A stretch of DNA of 64,000 nucleotides from positions 124,001 through 188,000 of the forward strand of contig NZ_PKMZ01000002.1 in the NCBI RefSeq assembly GCF_002893625.1. Direction: 5' to 3'. Numbering within the stretch: position 1 is the stretch's first letter; the number at the start of each line of letters is the position of its first letter. The translations under genes and the position numbers were made by a program. Positions 45,415 to 54,824 of the stretch are shown here, in pieces. The notes under the pieces are model-generated. The model had not been told where the DNA came from. It was given only the letters and a program-made list of their open reading frames with translations, and ran no database searches. Source of the stretch: Mangrovicella endophytica. GTDB lineage: Bacteria; Pseudomonadota; Alphaproteobacteria; Rhizobiales; Rhizobiaceae.

Positions 45415-45699
45415 GTGAGCTACAAGCTCACCAAAGCGGCGGATCAGGACATAGCCAGTCTTTACCGGACGGGTATCGAACGGTTCGGTATCAATCAGGC
45501 CGATCGCTTCCTGGCCGGGCTTGTCGACACACTCGACGTCATCGCGTTATTTCCGATGATCGCGCGAGAGCGGCACGAACTTGCGCCGCCGCTTCGTGTT
45601 CACCGCTACCGTTCTCACCTCATTCTCTACTCAGTCGAGAATGAAGATGTTCTCATCGTGCGCGTCCGGCATGGACGGGAAGATTGGGAGAACGAGTGA
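45415..45699 (+). CDS. parE: ParE-type toxin
   Basis: A 94-residue RelE/ParE-superfamily protein with GTG start (GAAGGATC just upstream). It begins SYKLTKAADQDIASLYRTGI, typical of ParE. It ends LRVHRYRSHLILYSVENEDV then LIVRVRHGREDW, the last beta strands of the fold. ParE toxins poison DNA gyrase. Full length, so probably active; it is preceded by a matching antitoxin. Confidence 0.9.
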   Translation: MSYKLTKAADQDIASLYRTGIERFGINQADRFLAGLVDTLDVIALFPMIARERHELAPPLRVHRYRSHLILYSVENEDVLIVRVRHGREDWENE

Positions 45700-45708
45700 G
45701 CGTGCCGC

Positions 45709-47535
45709 TCAGCCCTCCATTTCGGCGCGCAGCATTTCGAGTTCCAGCCACTCGTCCTCGGCTTTGGCAAGGGCCGCGCGGCTGGCTTCGATCGTCTTCA
45801 CCAAAGCCTGGAAGCGGTCGGGCTTCTTGGAGAACAGCGTCGGGTCGGCCATCTCGCCTTCAGCCTTGGCGATCTCCTTTTCCAGCCGAGCAATTTCCTT
45901 CGGCAGGTTCTCCAGCGCGAATTTCTGCTTGAAGCTCAGCTTGGCGCTGCCGCTGCCGGAAGAACGCGTCGCATCGCTGCGGCCGGCTCCCGTCGCCGCC
46001 CCCTCCGACTTTGCGGCCGTCGGCTTCAACGCCTGACGCGCCTCGCCGCGCCGCTGCGCCAGCATGTCGGAATAGCCGCCGGCATATTCGATCCAGCGGC
46101 CGTTCTCGGCCGGCGTGATCGTGCTCGTGACCGTGCGGTCGAGGAAGTCGCGGTCGTGGCTGACGAGGAGCACGGTGCCGGGGTAGCCGGCGATCAGCTC
46201 CTGCAGGAGATCCAGCGTCTCCATGTCGAGATCGTTGGTCGGCTCGTCGAGGACGAGGAGGTTGGCGGGGCTGGCCAATGTCTTGGCCAGCAGCAGGCGC
46301 GCCCGCTCGCCGCCTGAAAGGTTGCCGACGGGCGTGCGGATCTGCTCCGGCGAGAACAGGAAGTCCTTGAGGTAGGAGACGACGTGGCGCGGCTCGCCAT
46401 TGACGATGAGCTGATCGCCATGCCCCTCCGTCAGCGCGTCCGAAACCGAGGTGTCGTCGCGCAGCGCCGCGCGCTTCTGGTCAAGGAAGGCAAGGTCGAG
46501 ATTGGTGCCGGTGCGGATCGAGCCGCTGTCCGGTTCGATCTGGCCGATCAGCATCTTCAGGAGCGTCGACTTGCCGGCGCCGTTCGGGCCCACGAAGCCG
46601 ATGCGATCGCCGCGCAGGATGCGGGTAGAGAAGTCGTCGACGAGGGTGCGGCCGTCATAGGCCTTGGCGATATGCTTGGCTTCGATGACGAGCTTGCCGC
46701 TTTCGCGCGTTTCGCCGGCCGCCATCTGCACCTGGCCCACGGAGCGCCTAGCATCGCGCCGGTCCTGGCGCAGCGTATGCAGCGCCTCCAGCCGACGCTG
46801 GTTTCGGGTGCGCCGCGCGGTGACGCCGTAGCGCAGCCAGTGCTCCTCGCGCACGATCTTGCGGTCGAGCTTCTGGAGGTCGCGCTCTTCCTCCTCCAGC
46901 AGCTTGTCGCGCCAAGCCTCGAAGCCGCCGAACCCCTGATCGAGGCGGCGCGTCGTGCCGCGGTCGAGCCAGACGGTGGCGCGGGTGACGTTCTCCAGGA
47001 AGCGGCGGTCGTGGCTGATCACCACGATGGCGCTCTTCAGCGAGCGCAACTCCTCTTCCAGCCATTCGATCGTCGGCAGATCGAGATGGTTGGTCGGCTC
47101 GTCGAGCAGGATGATATCGGGCTCGGGTGCCAGCGTGCGGGCGAGCGCCGCCCGACGCGCCTCGCCGCCGGAGAGATGCGCCGGATCGGCGCCTTCGGAG
47201 AGGCCGAGCGCCTCCAGGCAGAAGGTGACGCGATAGGGATCGTCGGCCGGGCCGAGACCGGCCGCGACATAGGCGCCGACGGTCCTGAAATCGCCGAAGT
47301 CCGGCTCCTGCGGCAGGTAGCGCACCGTCGCGCCCGGCTTGCGGAAGACCTCGCCGCCATCGGCCTCGACCATGCCTGCGGCGATCTTGAGCGCCGTCGA
47401 CTTGCCGGAGCCGTTGCGGCCGACCAGCGCGATGCGGTCGCCCGGCAGGACGTTGAGTTCGACGTCGGTGAGAAGCGGCGTGCCGCCGAAGGTGAGGCGC
47501 ACGCCGTCGAGGCGCAGAAGCGGAGGAGGTGCCAT
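45709..47535 (-). CDS. uup: ABC-F family ATPase, Uup type
   Basis: A 608-residue soluble protein with two ABC cassettes and no membrane segment. Cassette 1 has GRNGSGKST (40-47) and LSGGEARR. Cassette 2 has GPNGAGKST and LSGGERARLLLAKTL, then LLVLDEPTNDLDMETLDLL. The inter-domain linker carries RYGVTARRTRNQRRLEAL, a Uup marker, and the protein ends in a C-terminal coiled coil (about 530-608) expected to bind DNA or RNA. Uup acts on ribosomes or stalled replication intermediates. Confidence 0.93.
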   Translation of the reverse strand: MAPPPLLRLDGVRLTFGGTPLLTDVELNVLPGDRIALVGRNGSGKSTALKIAAGMVEADGGEVFRKPGATVRYLPQEPDFGDFRTVGAYVAAGLGPADDPYRVTFCLEALGLSEGADPAHLSGGEARRAALARTLAPEPDIILLDEPTNHLDLPTIEWLEEELRSLKSAIVVISHDRRFLENVTRATVWLDRGTTRRLDQGFGGFEAWRDKLLEEEERDLQKLDRKIVREEHWLRYGVTARRTRNQRRLEALHTLRQDRRDARRSVGQVQMAAGETRESGKLVIEAKHIAKAYDGRTLVDDFSTRILRGDRIGFVGPNGAGKSTLLKMLIGQIEPDSGSIRTGTNLDLAFLDQKRAALRDDTSVSDALTEGHGDQLIVNGEPRHVVSYLKDFLFSPEQIRTPVGNLSGGERARLLLAKTLASPANLLVLDEPTNDLDMETLDLLQELIAGYPGTVLLVSHDRDFLDRTVTSTITPAENGRWIEYAGGYSDMLAQRRGEARQALKPTAAKSEGAATGAGRSDATRSSGSGSAKLSFKQKFALENLPKEIARLEKEIAKAEGEMADPTLFSKKPDRFQALVKTIEASRAALAKAEDEWLELEMLRAEMEG

Positions 47536-47609
47536 GCCGGGCTTCTAGAAGGTTTCGCGCCCGGGCGGAACCTGTCTCTGCGCTTCTGACACTGCCGGCG
47601 GACGATCCG

Positions 47610-50600
47610 TCACGCCGGGTGCGGCGGCGGCGGCGGTCCCATCAGCGGCGGCGTGCTGAGCGGCTCACCCTCGCCCCGCGTGGTCAAGGCGGCTGGTGCC
47701 GGCGCCGACACCGATGGCTCCGCTGCTGATGTGCCTGAGGCATTCGCTTGGTGACCATCCGCAAGCTGGCCGTCTTCCGCCTCTGCCAAACGCTCGGCCT
47801 CGGCCAGTTCGCGGTCGAGCCGCGCCTGCTTCTCGGACTGCGGCTTGGAGAAGCGGGCGAGCGCGAGATAGACGACCGGCGTCAGGAACAGCGTCGCGAA
47901 GGTCGCGAGACCCAGCCCGCCGACGATGACGTAGCCAAGGGCGACACGAGCCTCTGCGCCGGCGCCGTGAGCGATGATCAGCGGCACGCCGCCGACCACC
48001 GTCGCGATCATCGTCATCATGACCGGACGCAGGCGGATCATCGCGGCTTCCTCGATCGCCTCGCGCACGTTCATGCCGCGGTCGCGCAGCTGATTGGCAA
48101 ATTCCACCACCAGGATGCCGTTCTTGGCCATGATGCCAACGAGGAGCACGAGGCCGATCTGGCTGTAGAGGTTGAGCGACTGGTTGAAGAAGGCGAGCGC
48201 AAAGACTGCGCAGGCAAGGCCGAGCGGCACCGTGGCGATGATGATGAAGGCGGACACGAAGCTTTCGAACTGCGCCGCAAGCACCAGGAGGATGATGACG
48301 ATGGCGAAGCCGAAGGTGATGATGAGGCCGCGCGAGGTGTCCGTCAGCTCGCGCGCTTCCGCCAGCGGAATCAGGCGCTGACCGGGCGACAGCACCGTGC
48401 CGGCAAAGGCCTGCAGCTGCGTCCAGCCTTCCTGGATGGAGAGTCCCTCCGGCAGGTCCGCCTGCAGCGACACGGCGCGCGACTGGTCCTCGCGGTTCAG
48501 CGAGGGCGAGACCGCCTTTTCCTCCGTCGTGGCGATGGTCGACATCGGTACGATGCGTCCGTCTCCCGTCTTCAGGAAGATGTTGCGCATGTCGCCGGGA
48601 TCGTTGACCGGATCGCTCGAGGAGATCAGCCGGATCGGGACGAGCTTGTCCTCGATATAGGTGTCGCCGATCTCCCGGCCGTCGAGCAGCGCCTGCATGG
48701 TGGTGGAGAGATTGTCGATGTCGATCCCGAGATCGGAGGCCCGCTCGCGGTCGATGACGATCGAGAGCTGCGGCTGACTGGCGTCGAAGGAGAGACGCAC
48801 ATTGCCCCAGCGCCCGTCCGCCTGCATCGCCGTCCGCAGCTTTTCAGCCGTGGTGGCGAGCTCGTCGTAATTCGGTCCGACGACCGCAAACTGCAGCCCC
48901 TGGCCGCCGCCGCGGATGCCGAGCGAGTTCGGCTGGATGACCGAGGCGCGCACGCCCGGAATGCTGGCGAGGCTACGGTTCATCTCCGCGACGATCGTCT
49001 GCTGGCTGCGCTCGCGCTTTTCCCAGGGGGCCAGCGTGATGACCACGAAGGCGGAGTTCTTCGTGCCGCCCTGTCCGATATTGGAGAAGATGCTGACAGC
49101 CTCGCCGCTATCGAGATAGGGCGCCATGACCTCCTCGATCTTGGCGACCTGATTGTTGGTATAGTCGAGGCTGGCGCCCTGCGGCGCAGTCACCCGCAAG
49201 AGGGCCACGGCGCGATCCTCGCTCGGCGTCAGCTCCTGCGGCAGGCTCTGGAAGACAATCCAGGCGACGAAGGAGACGACGCCTGCCGCGACGAAGACCA
49301 GCAGCGGGAAGGCGAGGCACAGGCGTAGGAGCACGCCGTAGAAGGCGGCCATCCGCTCGCCGAGCCGCATCGTGGCACGTGCCAGCAAGCCGTGCGGCTT
49401 CTGGTGCTCTTCCGCCTTCAGGAGCTTGGAGGCGAGCATCGGGCAGAGGGTGAGGGCGATGAAGGCGGAGATCGCCACCGCGATCGCCAGCACAAAGCCG
49501 AATTCGCGGAAGAGGCCACCGGCCTTGCCGGGCAGGAACGAGATCGGCACGAAGACGGCGGCCAGCGTCGCCGTGGTGGAGATCACCGCGAAGAACACCT
49601 CGCGGGTGCCGATCACCGCCGCCGCCTGCGGCTTGGCGCCCATGTTGCGCCGCCGCTCGATGTTTTCCAGGACGACGATGGCGTCGTCCACCACCATGCC
49701 CGTCGCCAGCACCAGCGCCAGAAGGGTGAGGATGTTGATGGAGAAGCCGGCGAGATAAATGAAAGCGACGACGCCGATCAGCGCGACGGGCATCGTCACG
49801 GCCGGGATCAGCGTTGCCCTGAGGTTCAGGAGGAAGAGGTAGATCACCGCGACGACGATGATGACGGCGAGGACGAGAGAATTCACCACCTCGTCGATCG
49901 AGCCGTTGATGAAGGTCGCGTCGTCGCTGGTCACCTGCAGGCGGACGCCGTTCGGCAGCGAGCCGTTCAGCTCGTCCACCGCGGCGCGCACGCCTTCGGA
50001 GATGTCGAGCGTCGAGGAGACCGCCTGGCGCACGACGCCGAGGCCGACGCCGGTCTGGCCGTTGACGCGCAGGCGCGAGGTGCCTTCCTCCGGACCGAAG
50101 CGCACGCTGGCAACGTCGATCAGCTTGGTGCGGTCATTGAGGGCGATCGCCTCGAAGCCCTCCGGGGTCGTGACGTTGGCATTGGCGCGCACGACGAGGT
50201 CCTGCGTCGGCGAGGTCAACGACCCCGCCGGCACGTCGAGCGCGACGTTGGCGAGGGCGCGCGAAACGTCCGCCATGGTGAGGCCACGGGTCGCCAGCCT
50301 GTCGGGATCGATGTCGACATAGATCAGCCGCTCGCGCGCGCCGGAGAGCTGCACGTCGGCGACGCCCTCGACGGCAGCTATGCGGTCGCTGATGCGGTCC
50401 TCGACCAGCGTCGTCAGATCCTCGATCTTCATGGTGGGCGCGACGACGGCGATGCGCATGATCGGCTGCGCGTCGGCATCCGCTTTGACGATGCGCGGCT
50501 CGTCGGCATCATCCGGCAACTGGTTGCGGATACGCGCCACCGCGTCGCGCATGTCGCTTGCGGCGACGTTCAGGTCGGTGGTTTCGGTGAACTCCGCCGT

Positions 50601-50906
50601 CACGCGGCTGGAGCCGAGCTGCGAGCGCGAGGAGAGGGAAGCGATGCCGGAGACGCGCGAGATCGCGCTCTCGATCGGGCTCGTCACTTCGCGGTCGACC
50701 GTATCCGGGGAGCCACCCTCAAAGTCCGTCGAGACCGAGATGACGGGATTGTCGACGTTGGGCAGCTCGCGGATCTCGATCGAGTTCAGCGCGGCGAGAC
50801 CAGCGACGACGATCAGGGCGTTGAGCACGATGGTGAGGACCGGCCTGCGGATGAACAGGCTGGTGAAGGTCGTGATCGCGTCCGGCTTGCCGGGTGTCGC
50901 GGTCAT
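47610..50906 (-). CDS. RND multidrug efflux inner-membrane transporter (HAE-1 type)
   Basis: A 1098-residue protein with 12 membrane segments in two halves. It starts with FIRRPVLTIVLNALIVVAGL (first helix). The fourth helix region holds LATGMVVDDAIVVLENIERR with the proton-relay DD pair. The second half has LAAQFESFVSAFIIIATVPL and LLVGIMAKNGILVVEFANQL. The last 70 residues form an unusual alanine/glutamate- then proline-rich cytoplasmic tail. It pumps drugs or other amphiphiles with the adaptor encoded just upstream; the outer-membrane channel is not in this window. It overlaps the adaptor gene by 4 bases. Confidence 0.95.
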   Translation of the reverse strand: MTATPGKPDAITTFTSLFIRRPVLTIVLNALIVVAGLAALNSIEIRELPNVDNPVISVSTDFEGGSPDTVDREVTSPIESAISRVSGIASLSSRSQLGSSRVTAEFTETTDLNVAASDMRDAVARIRNQLPDDADEPRIVKADADAQPIMRIAVVAPTMKIEDLTTLVEDRISDRIAAVEGVADVQLSGARERLIYVDIDPDRLATRGLTMADVSRALANVALDVPAGSLTSPTQDLVVRANANVTTPEGFEAIALNDRTKLIDVASVRFGPEEGTSRLRVNGQTGVGLGVVRQAVSSTLDISEGVRAAVDELNGSLPNGVRLQVTSDDATFINGSIDEVVNSLVLAVIIVVAVIYLFLLNLRATLIPAVTMPVALIGVVAFIYLAGFSINILTLLALVLATGMVVDDAIVVLENIERRRNMGAKPQAAAVIGTREVFFAVISTTATLAAVFVPISFLPGKAGGLFREFGFVLAIAVAISAFIALTLCPMLASKLLKAEEHQKPHGLLARATMRLGERMAAFYGVLLRLCLAFPLLVFVAAGVVSFVAWIVFQSLPQELTPSEDRAVALLRVTAPQGASLDYTNNQVAKIEEVMAPYLDSGEAVSIFSNIGQGGTKNSAFVVITLAPWEKRERSQQTIVAEMNRSLASIPGVRASVIQPNSLGIRGGGQGLQFAVVGPNYDELATTAEKLRTAMQADGRWGNVRLSFDASQPQLSIVIDRERASDLGIDIDNLSTTMQALLDGREIGDTYIEDKLVPIRLISSSDPVNDPGDMRNIFLKTGDGRIVPMSTIATTEEKAVSPSLNREDQSRAVSLQADLPEGLSIQEGWTQLQAFAGTVLSPGQRLIPLAEARELTDTSRGLIITFGFAIVIILLVLAAQFESFVSAFIIIATVPLGLACAVFALAFFNQSLNLYSQIGLVLLVGIMAKNGILVVEFANQLRDRGMNVREAIEEAAMIRLRPVMMTMIATVVGGVPLIIAHGAGAEARVALGYVIVGGLGLATFATLFLTPVVYLALARFSKPQSEKQARLDRELAEAERLAEAEDGQLADGHQANASGTSAAEPSVSAPAPAALTTRGEGEPLSTPPLMGPPPPPHPA

Positions 50907-52327
50907 CGGCCGGTATCCCCGGTCGAGGCAGATCTGTCAGCGTCGACGCCTCGGGCCTCGGCGAGGCTGACGGGCGCTTGCAGGGACGAGCTGCGTTCAC
51001 CGCTGCCGCTGCGCGCCTGCGGTGTGCTCGATGGATCCGATACGCCGGCCGGAGCCTGTTGAGGCTGCTGCGGCGCGGCGTCCGGCTGGCGCGGCGTCTC
51101 GCGCTGAGGCTTGCTCCCCGCCTTCTCGTCACCGGGTTGATCGGCAATGCGCACCGTCACGCCATCGCGCAGCGACTGCACACCCTCCGTTGCGACGGCA
51201 TCGCCCTCCGCCAGCGCGTCGGCTGTGACGAGCACGCGGTCGATGTTGCGCTCGACGATCTGCACCGGCGTCTTGGCGGCCTTGCCGTCGACGATCTTCC
51301 AGACATACGGGCCCTCGCGCTGCCACTGGATCGCCAATGGATCGACGGAGGGGAAGGTTTCGCCTGGGAAGGCGAGCGTCAGCGAAAAGGACATGCCGGG
51401 CCGCAGCTCGTCCGCCGCGTTGTCGAGCGTCGCCTCCGTCCGCAGGGTGCGGCTGGCCTCATCAAGGCGGCTGTCGATGGCGCTGATCACGCCGCGATAC
51501 ACCTTGCCGGCGCGCGCACTGGTGGCGGCCGTCACTTCGGCGCCGAGCTTCAGCTGCGGCACGAAGCTCTCCGGCGTGTAGAAGATCACCTTGACCTTCG
51601 AGCGGTCGTCGATGGTGGCGATCGCCGTCTGGCTGCCGATGAGATCGCCGACATCGACGTTCACGATGCCGACGCGCCCCGAGATCGGCGCGAAGATGCG
51701 CCGTTTCGACAGCGCCACTTCGGCCGAGCGCATGTCGAGCTGTGCGACTTCCAGCTCACGCTGCACGTCGCCGAGTTCGACGGAGGTGATGGTGCGGGCC
51801 GACTGCAGGCGCTTGTAGCGCTCCAGCTTGTCCGTGGCGGCCGCGGTTGCGATCCGGGCTCGGTCGAGAGCGAGGGTTTCAGTGTCGTTCTGCAGCGTGA
51901 TCAGCGCCTGGCCGGCTTCGATGGCGTCGCTCGACTTGAAGCCAACTTCCGTGACGATGCCGGTCGAATCCGAGTAGACCGAGACGGACTGCACGGCCTC
52001 GCCGGTGCCGATCGCCTTCAGGCGGTCGCGTGTCGTCGCGGTGCGTACGGGGTCGCTGACGACCAGCGGCTCGCGCGAGCCGCGCCGACCGCCACCGCCG
52101 GAGCGGCCGTTGCCGCCTCCACGGCTGTTCTCGGCCGTCTCGGTGCCGCTCACCGGCGGCTCCTCGCCCGCAGGCGAGATGGCGGCCACGACAGAGCGCA
52201 GCGAAGCGGGCAGACCGCGCTCCGGCGCCAGCAGGTAGGCACCCGGCCGTGGATCGAAATGCAGCCAGGCGGTGCCGGCGAGCAGTGCCACGACGATGGT
52301 CACTACGATCTGCTTGAGGATGGCCAT
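50903..52327 (-). CDS. RND efflux periplasmic adaptor (membrane fusion protein)
   Basis: 474 residues from the ATG at 52327 (MAILKQIVVTIVVALLAGTA, a membrane anchor); a longer frame to 52381 lacks a better signal. The HlyD-type pattern is present: a lipoyl/barrel-sandwich half (SDSTGIVTEVGFKSSDAIEA), an alpha hairpin (about 150-195) and a second half with KRRIFAPISGRVGIVNVDVG. The C-terminus (about 400-474) is a proline/glutamine-rich extension of unknown use. It bridges the RND pump to an outer-membrane channel. It is the first gene of the two-gene operon. Confidence 0.93.
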   Translation of the reverse strand: MAILKQIVVTIVVALLAGTAWLHFDPRPGAYLLAPERGLPASLRSVVAAISPAGEEPPVSGTETAENSRGGGNGRSGGGGRRGSREPLVVSDPVRTATTRDRLKAIGTGEAVQSVSVYSDSTGIVTEVGFKSSDAIEAGQALITLQNDTETLALDRARIATAAATDKLERYKRLQSARTITSVELGDVQRELEVAQLDMRSAEVALSKRRIFAPISGRVGIVNVDVGDLIGSQTAIATIDDRSKVKVIFYTPESFVPQLKLGAEVTAATSARAGKVYRGVISAIDSRLDEASRTLRTEATLDNAADELRPGMSFSLTLAFPGETFPSVDPLAIQWQREGPYVWKIVDGKAAKTPVQIVERNIDRVLVTADALAEGDAVATEGVQSLRDGVTVRIADQPGDEKAGSKPQRETPRQPDAAPQQPQQAPAGVSDPSSTPQARSGSGERSSSLQAPVSLAEARGVDADRSASTGDTGR

Positions 52328-52451
52328 GTCGCTCGTCAGCTCGCCTGATGGGGGTCTGCAGCCCCCAACTTCGAAGGGCACGCTGACGATCCGTCACGAT
52401 CTTGCGCTGCCTTGTTGATCAGGCAGCGATGCACGGGCTTATCGATAGACG

Positions 52452-52483
52452 AAAAAAAGGCCCGCGATACGGCGGGCCTTTTT
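52452..52483 (-). terminator. Terminator of the PRC-barrel gene, A/T-flanked on both strands
   Basis: A perfect stem AAAAAGGCCCGC (52454-52465) with GCGGGCCTTTTT (52472-52483) and a 6-base loop, 21 bases after the PRC-barrel gene stop on the minus strand. T runs exist on both strands, so it could work in both directions. Confidence 0.92.
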
Positions 52484-52503
52484 CAAAATGTATCAGACGT
52501 GGC

Positions 52504-54192
52504 TTACTGGGCCGGCGTGGCGCCCGTCGCGGCCGGCGGGGTCTCGCCAGCGTCGGAGCGGAGCATCATGGTATCGCGGTTCTGCGCGAAGTTATCCTTG
52601 TTGTACTCCGGCGCGCTGTTCAGCTGATCACGCGTGAACTTGGTGTAGAGGTACAGCGAGCCGCCGCTGTCACGCATGAACTGCAGGTTGTCCATGGCAA
52701 CGGCAACCGGCTTGGCGCCGATTCCGAGGAAGCCGCCGACATCGATGATCACGGCATCGACCTTGCTGTCCTTGTTGAGCGCGATGTCGCCGATCTCGCC
52801 GATGCTCTCATCGTTCGGACCATAGACGGTCGTGCCCATCAGGTTGTCGGCGGAGAGCTGAGCGGTATCCTCAACCGGCGTCATGTTGGCGCGGTCATTG
52901 CCACCGGTGGACGCCGTGGTCTCGCTGGCAGTGCCAGCAACGCCCGTCGTCGCCATGCCGTTCTGGTTAGCTGCCATGTCCGTGGAACCCGCGGCCGGAG
53001 CCGTGGCTGCAGTGCCGGAGTCAGCCATCGTGCCGGCTGCCGGAGCCGCTGTGTTGTCGGCCGTCGTCGCAGCGGTGTCGCTGGACGCGCCGAGCGTCGG
53101 CGAAGAGGCAGCGTTGTCGGCCGTCGTGGTCGTCGCGCTGTCAGCGGCCGTCGTGTCGGTCGTGGTCCCGTCGTTCGCGGCGACAGCTTCGTCGCGATCG
53201 TCGTCGAAGGCCGGAGCCTGCTCGAGCTGCTCCTTGGTCGCCGCAAGCACTGCGTGAGCGTCGCCGTCAGCGTCCTTGCCCATCTGGACGTTGGCGAAGG
53301 GGACCGCGACGTCCTTCTCGCCGATGCCGAGGAAGCCGCCTACACCAATCACGATCGCGTCGACCTGGCCCGAAGAGGCCAAAATCAGGTCGTTGACCTG
53401 GCCGATCGAGTCGGCGTCGTCAGCCGGGCCGGTGTAGATGTTCTCGCCGATGATCGTCTCGGACAGGTACTGATCAGCGCCGACGCTCATGGCCTGACCG
53501 GCGTCAGCCGCAGCCGTTTCGGTGCCGGCGGCAGGCGCTGCCGGAGTGGCCGGGGAGGTTGCCTCGGCCGTCGTGGTCGTCGTGGTGGCGGCATTCTTGT
53601 CGACCGGCGCAGCGGCAGTGCCGGCCGGATTGGTCGCCGGCGTGGTGCCGGCAGCGCCGTCAGCGGCAGCCTGCTGCTGCGGCTCGGTAAAGGTCGGCGC
53701 GCTAGCCAGTTCGTCCTGGCTCGCCGTCAGAACGGCGCGTACGTCGTCGCCATCCTCATCAGCCATCCAGCTGATCTTGTCATAGGGCAGGGCGATGACA
53801 CGCGACTGGTCGCCGATATTGGCGTCGATGATCACCGAAGCGACCTTGCCGTCAGCGCCGATAAGGAAGTTGTCGATCTCACCGACCGACTCCGCGTCCT
53901 CGGCCTGGCTGGCATAGACGTTCTTGCCGGTCAGGTCGGAAGCGAGACGCTGCTCGCCGCTGAGGGTCTGGATGTAGCCGGCCTGGACAGCGCCAGCATC
54001 GGCCGTGGTCGCGGCCGTATCGGCCGTCGTAGCGGCGGTGTCGGCCGGGGCCGCGGCGCCCGCGCCCATCGTACCAGTCTGCGTGGAAGACTCCGGCTGG
54101 GCCGCCGGCGTCTGCGTGGAGTTGTCCTGTGCCAGGGCACCCGTCGCGATGACGCTCGCCAAGGCCGTGGTAGCCAGAAGTTTGCGGATCAT
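52504..54192 (-). CDS. Exported protein with three PRC-barrel domains
   Basis: A 562-residue protein with a signal peptide (MIRKLLATTALASVIATGAL, cut after ALA). Three PRC-barrel domains lie at about 72-164, 237-327 and 442-529. Each contains a SIGEIxD-type turn and a strand pair with IIDVGGFLGIG or a variant, and ends in a SAPEY/EQAPAF/SAPTF phrase. The linkers are long alanine/threonine-rich low-complexity stretches. PRC barrels are adaptor-like domains, and exported multi-copy forms are common in Hyphomicrobiales with no known activity, possibly linked to envelope stress. It forms a single-gene transcript with its own terminator. Confidence 0.88.
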   Translation of the reverse strand: MIRKLLATTALASVIATGALAQDNSTQTPAAQPESSTQTGTMGAGAAAPADTAATTADTAATTADAGAVQAGYIQTLSGEQRLASDLTGKNVYASQAEDAESVGEIDNFLIGADGKVASVIIDANIGDQSRVIALPYDKISWMADEDGDDVRAVLTASQDELASAPTFTEPQQQAAADGAAGTTPATNPAGTAAAPVDKNAATTTTTTAEATSPATPAAPAAGTETAAADAGQAMSVGADQYLSETIIGENIYTGPADDADSIGQVNDLILASSGQVDAIVIGVGGFLGIGEKDVAVPFANVQMGKDADGDAHAVLAATKEQLEQAPAFDDDRDEAVAANDGTTTDTTAADSATTTTADNAASSPTLGASSDTAATTADNTAAPAAGTMADSGTAATAPAAGSTDMAANQNGMATTGVAGTASETTASTGGNDRANMTPVEDTAQLSADNLMGTTVYGPNDESIGEIGDIALNKDSKVDAVIIDVGGFLGIGAKPVAVAMDNLQFMRDSGGSLYLYTKFTRDQLNSAPEYNKDNFAQNRDTMMLRSDAGETPPAATGATPAQ

Positions 54193-54394
54193 GGTAGGAT
54201 CGTCCTTGTCTTTTGTGTTCCGAAAGACACGTCGCGGGGGTCGGTTGTGAGAGGCAGGCCCCTGCGACGGCTATTCCAGGTTAAGTCGTATGCCGGCTAT
54301 TCGGTTCCGGCTTCCGCTGCAGAAATCGCGTCCCGGAGGGGCGTCGACTCCTTCGTCGAAGACCGTTGGTCACGATGCATCATGCGATCCGCCG

Positions 54395-54559
54395 TCATGC
54401 GACGACGAGGATGCCGAGAAGCAGCAGTGCCAGCAGTCCGACCAGCACGATGAAGATGAGGATCTGCGCAAGCCCGGCAGATGCACCCGCGACGCCGCGG
54501 AAGCCGAGCAGGCTTGCCACTGCGGAAACAATCAAAAGGATCAGGATCCACTTGAGCAT
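54395..54559 (-). CDS. DUF1328 small membrane protein (YtjA type)
   Basis: 54 residues from the ATG at 54559 (MLKWILILLIVSAVASLLGF), the same length as YtjA of E. coli. The longer frame to 54619 is less likely because it would include the promoter region. Two hydrophobic helices are joined by GFRGVAGASAGLAQIL, the DUF1328 core. Family members are often induced by general stress. A perfect EcfG promoter lies upstream on the same strand (54611-54636). Confidence 0.88.
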   Translation of the reverse strand: MLKWILILLIVSAVASLLGFRGVAGASAGLAQILIFIVLVGLLALLLLGILVVA

Positions 54560-54610
54560 GAGGCGGGTATCTCCCTGAATTGCGCAGGCCGTGCCGGACT
54601 GCTTCTTACG

Positions 54611-54636
54611 AACGCCCACGCAGCGGCGGTAGTTCC
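54611..54636 (-). promoter_or_regulatory. EcfG promoter of the DUF1328 gene
   Basis: On the minus strand GGAAC (54636-54632), 17 bases, then CGTT (54614-54611). This fits the alphaproteobacterial general stress sigma consensus GGAAC-N16/17-CGTT exactly. The -10 ends 51 bases before the start codon. Confidence 0.8.
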
Positions 54637-54824
54637 CGGCGCAATGGTTTCAGTTGCCGACTTCTCCTTCTCTTGGCGATCGAGGGTCGACGCCATAGAT
54701 CAGGCGCGCCACAGGTACGGCTTGGCTTAAGTTGGTCGAGTCGGCTCGGCCGCGGCTGGTCGCAGCCTTTCGTCACGACGTCTTCGCCGGATGCAGCCGG
54801 CTCCTCGAACGCAGGCAGGATCCG

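Noticed and set aside
49108-50322. CRISPR, phage or IS content in the 41-54 kb region
   Set aside because: No direct repeats with spacers, transposase or phage genes were seen; all space is taken by ordinary cellular genes and the ParDE pair.
47748-52348. Long plus-strand frames opposite the RND pump and adaptor genes
   Set aside because: They mirror well-conserved genes on the minus strand and contain no domain or ribosome binding site.
54217-54308. GGAAC elements upstream of the PRC-barrel gene as EcfG promoters
   Set aside because: Two GGAAC sequences exist on the correct strand but neither has CGTT or CATT at 16 or 17 bases.
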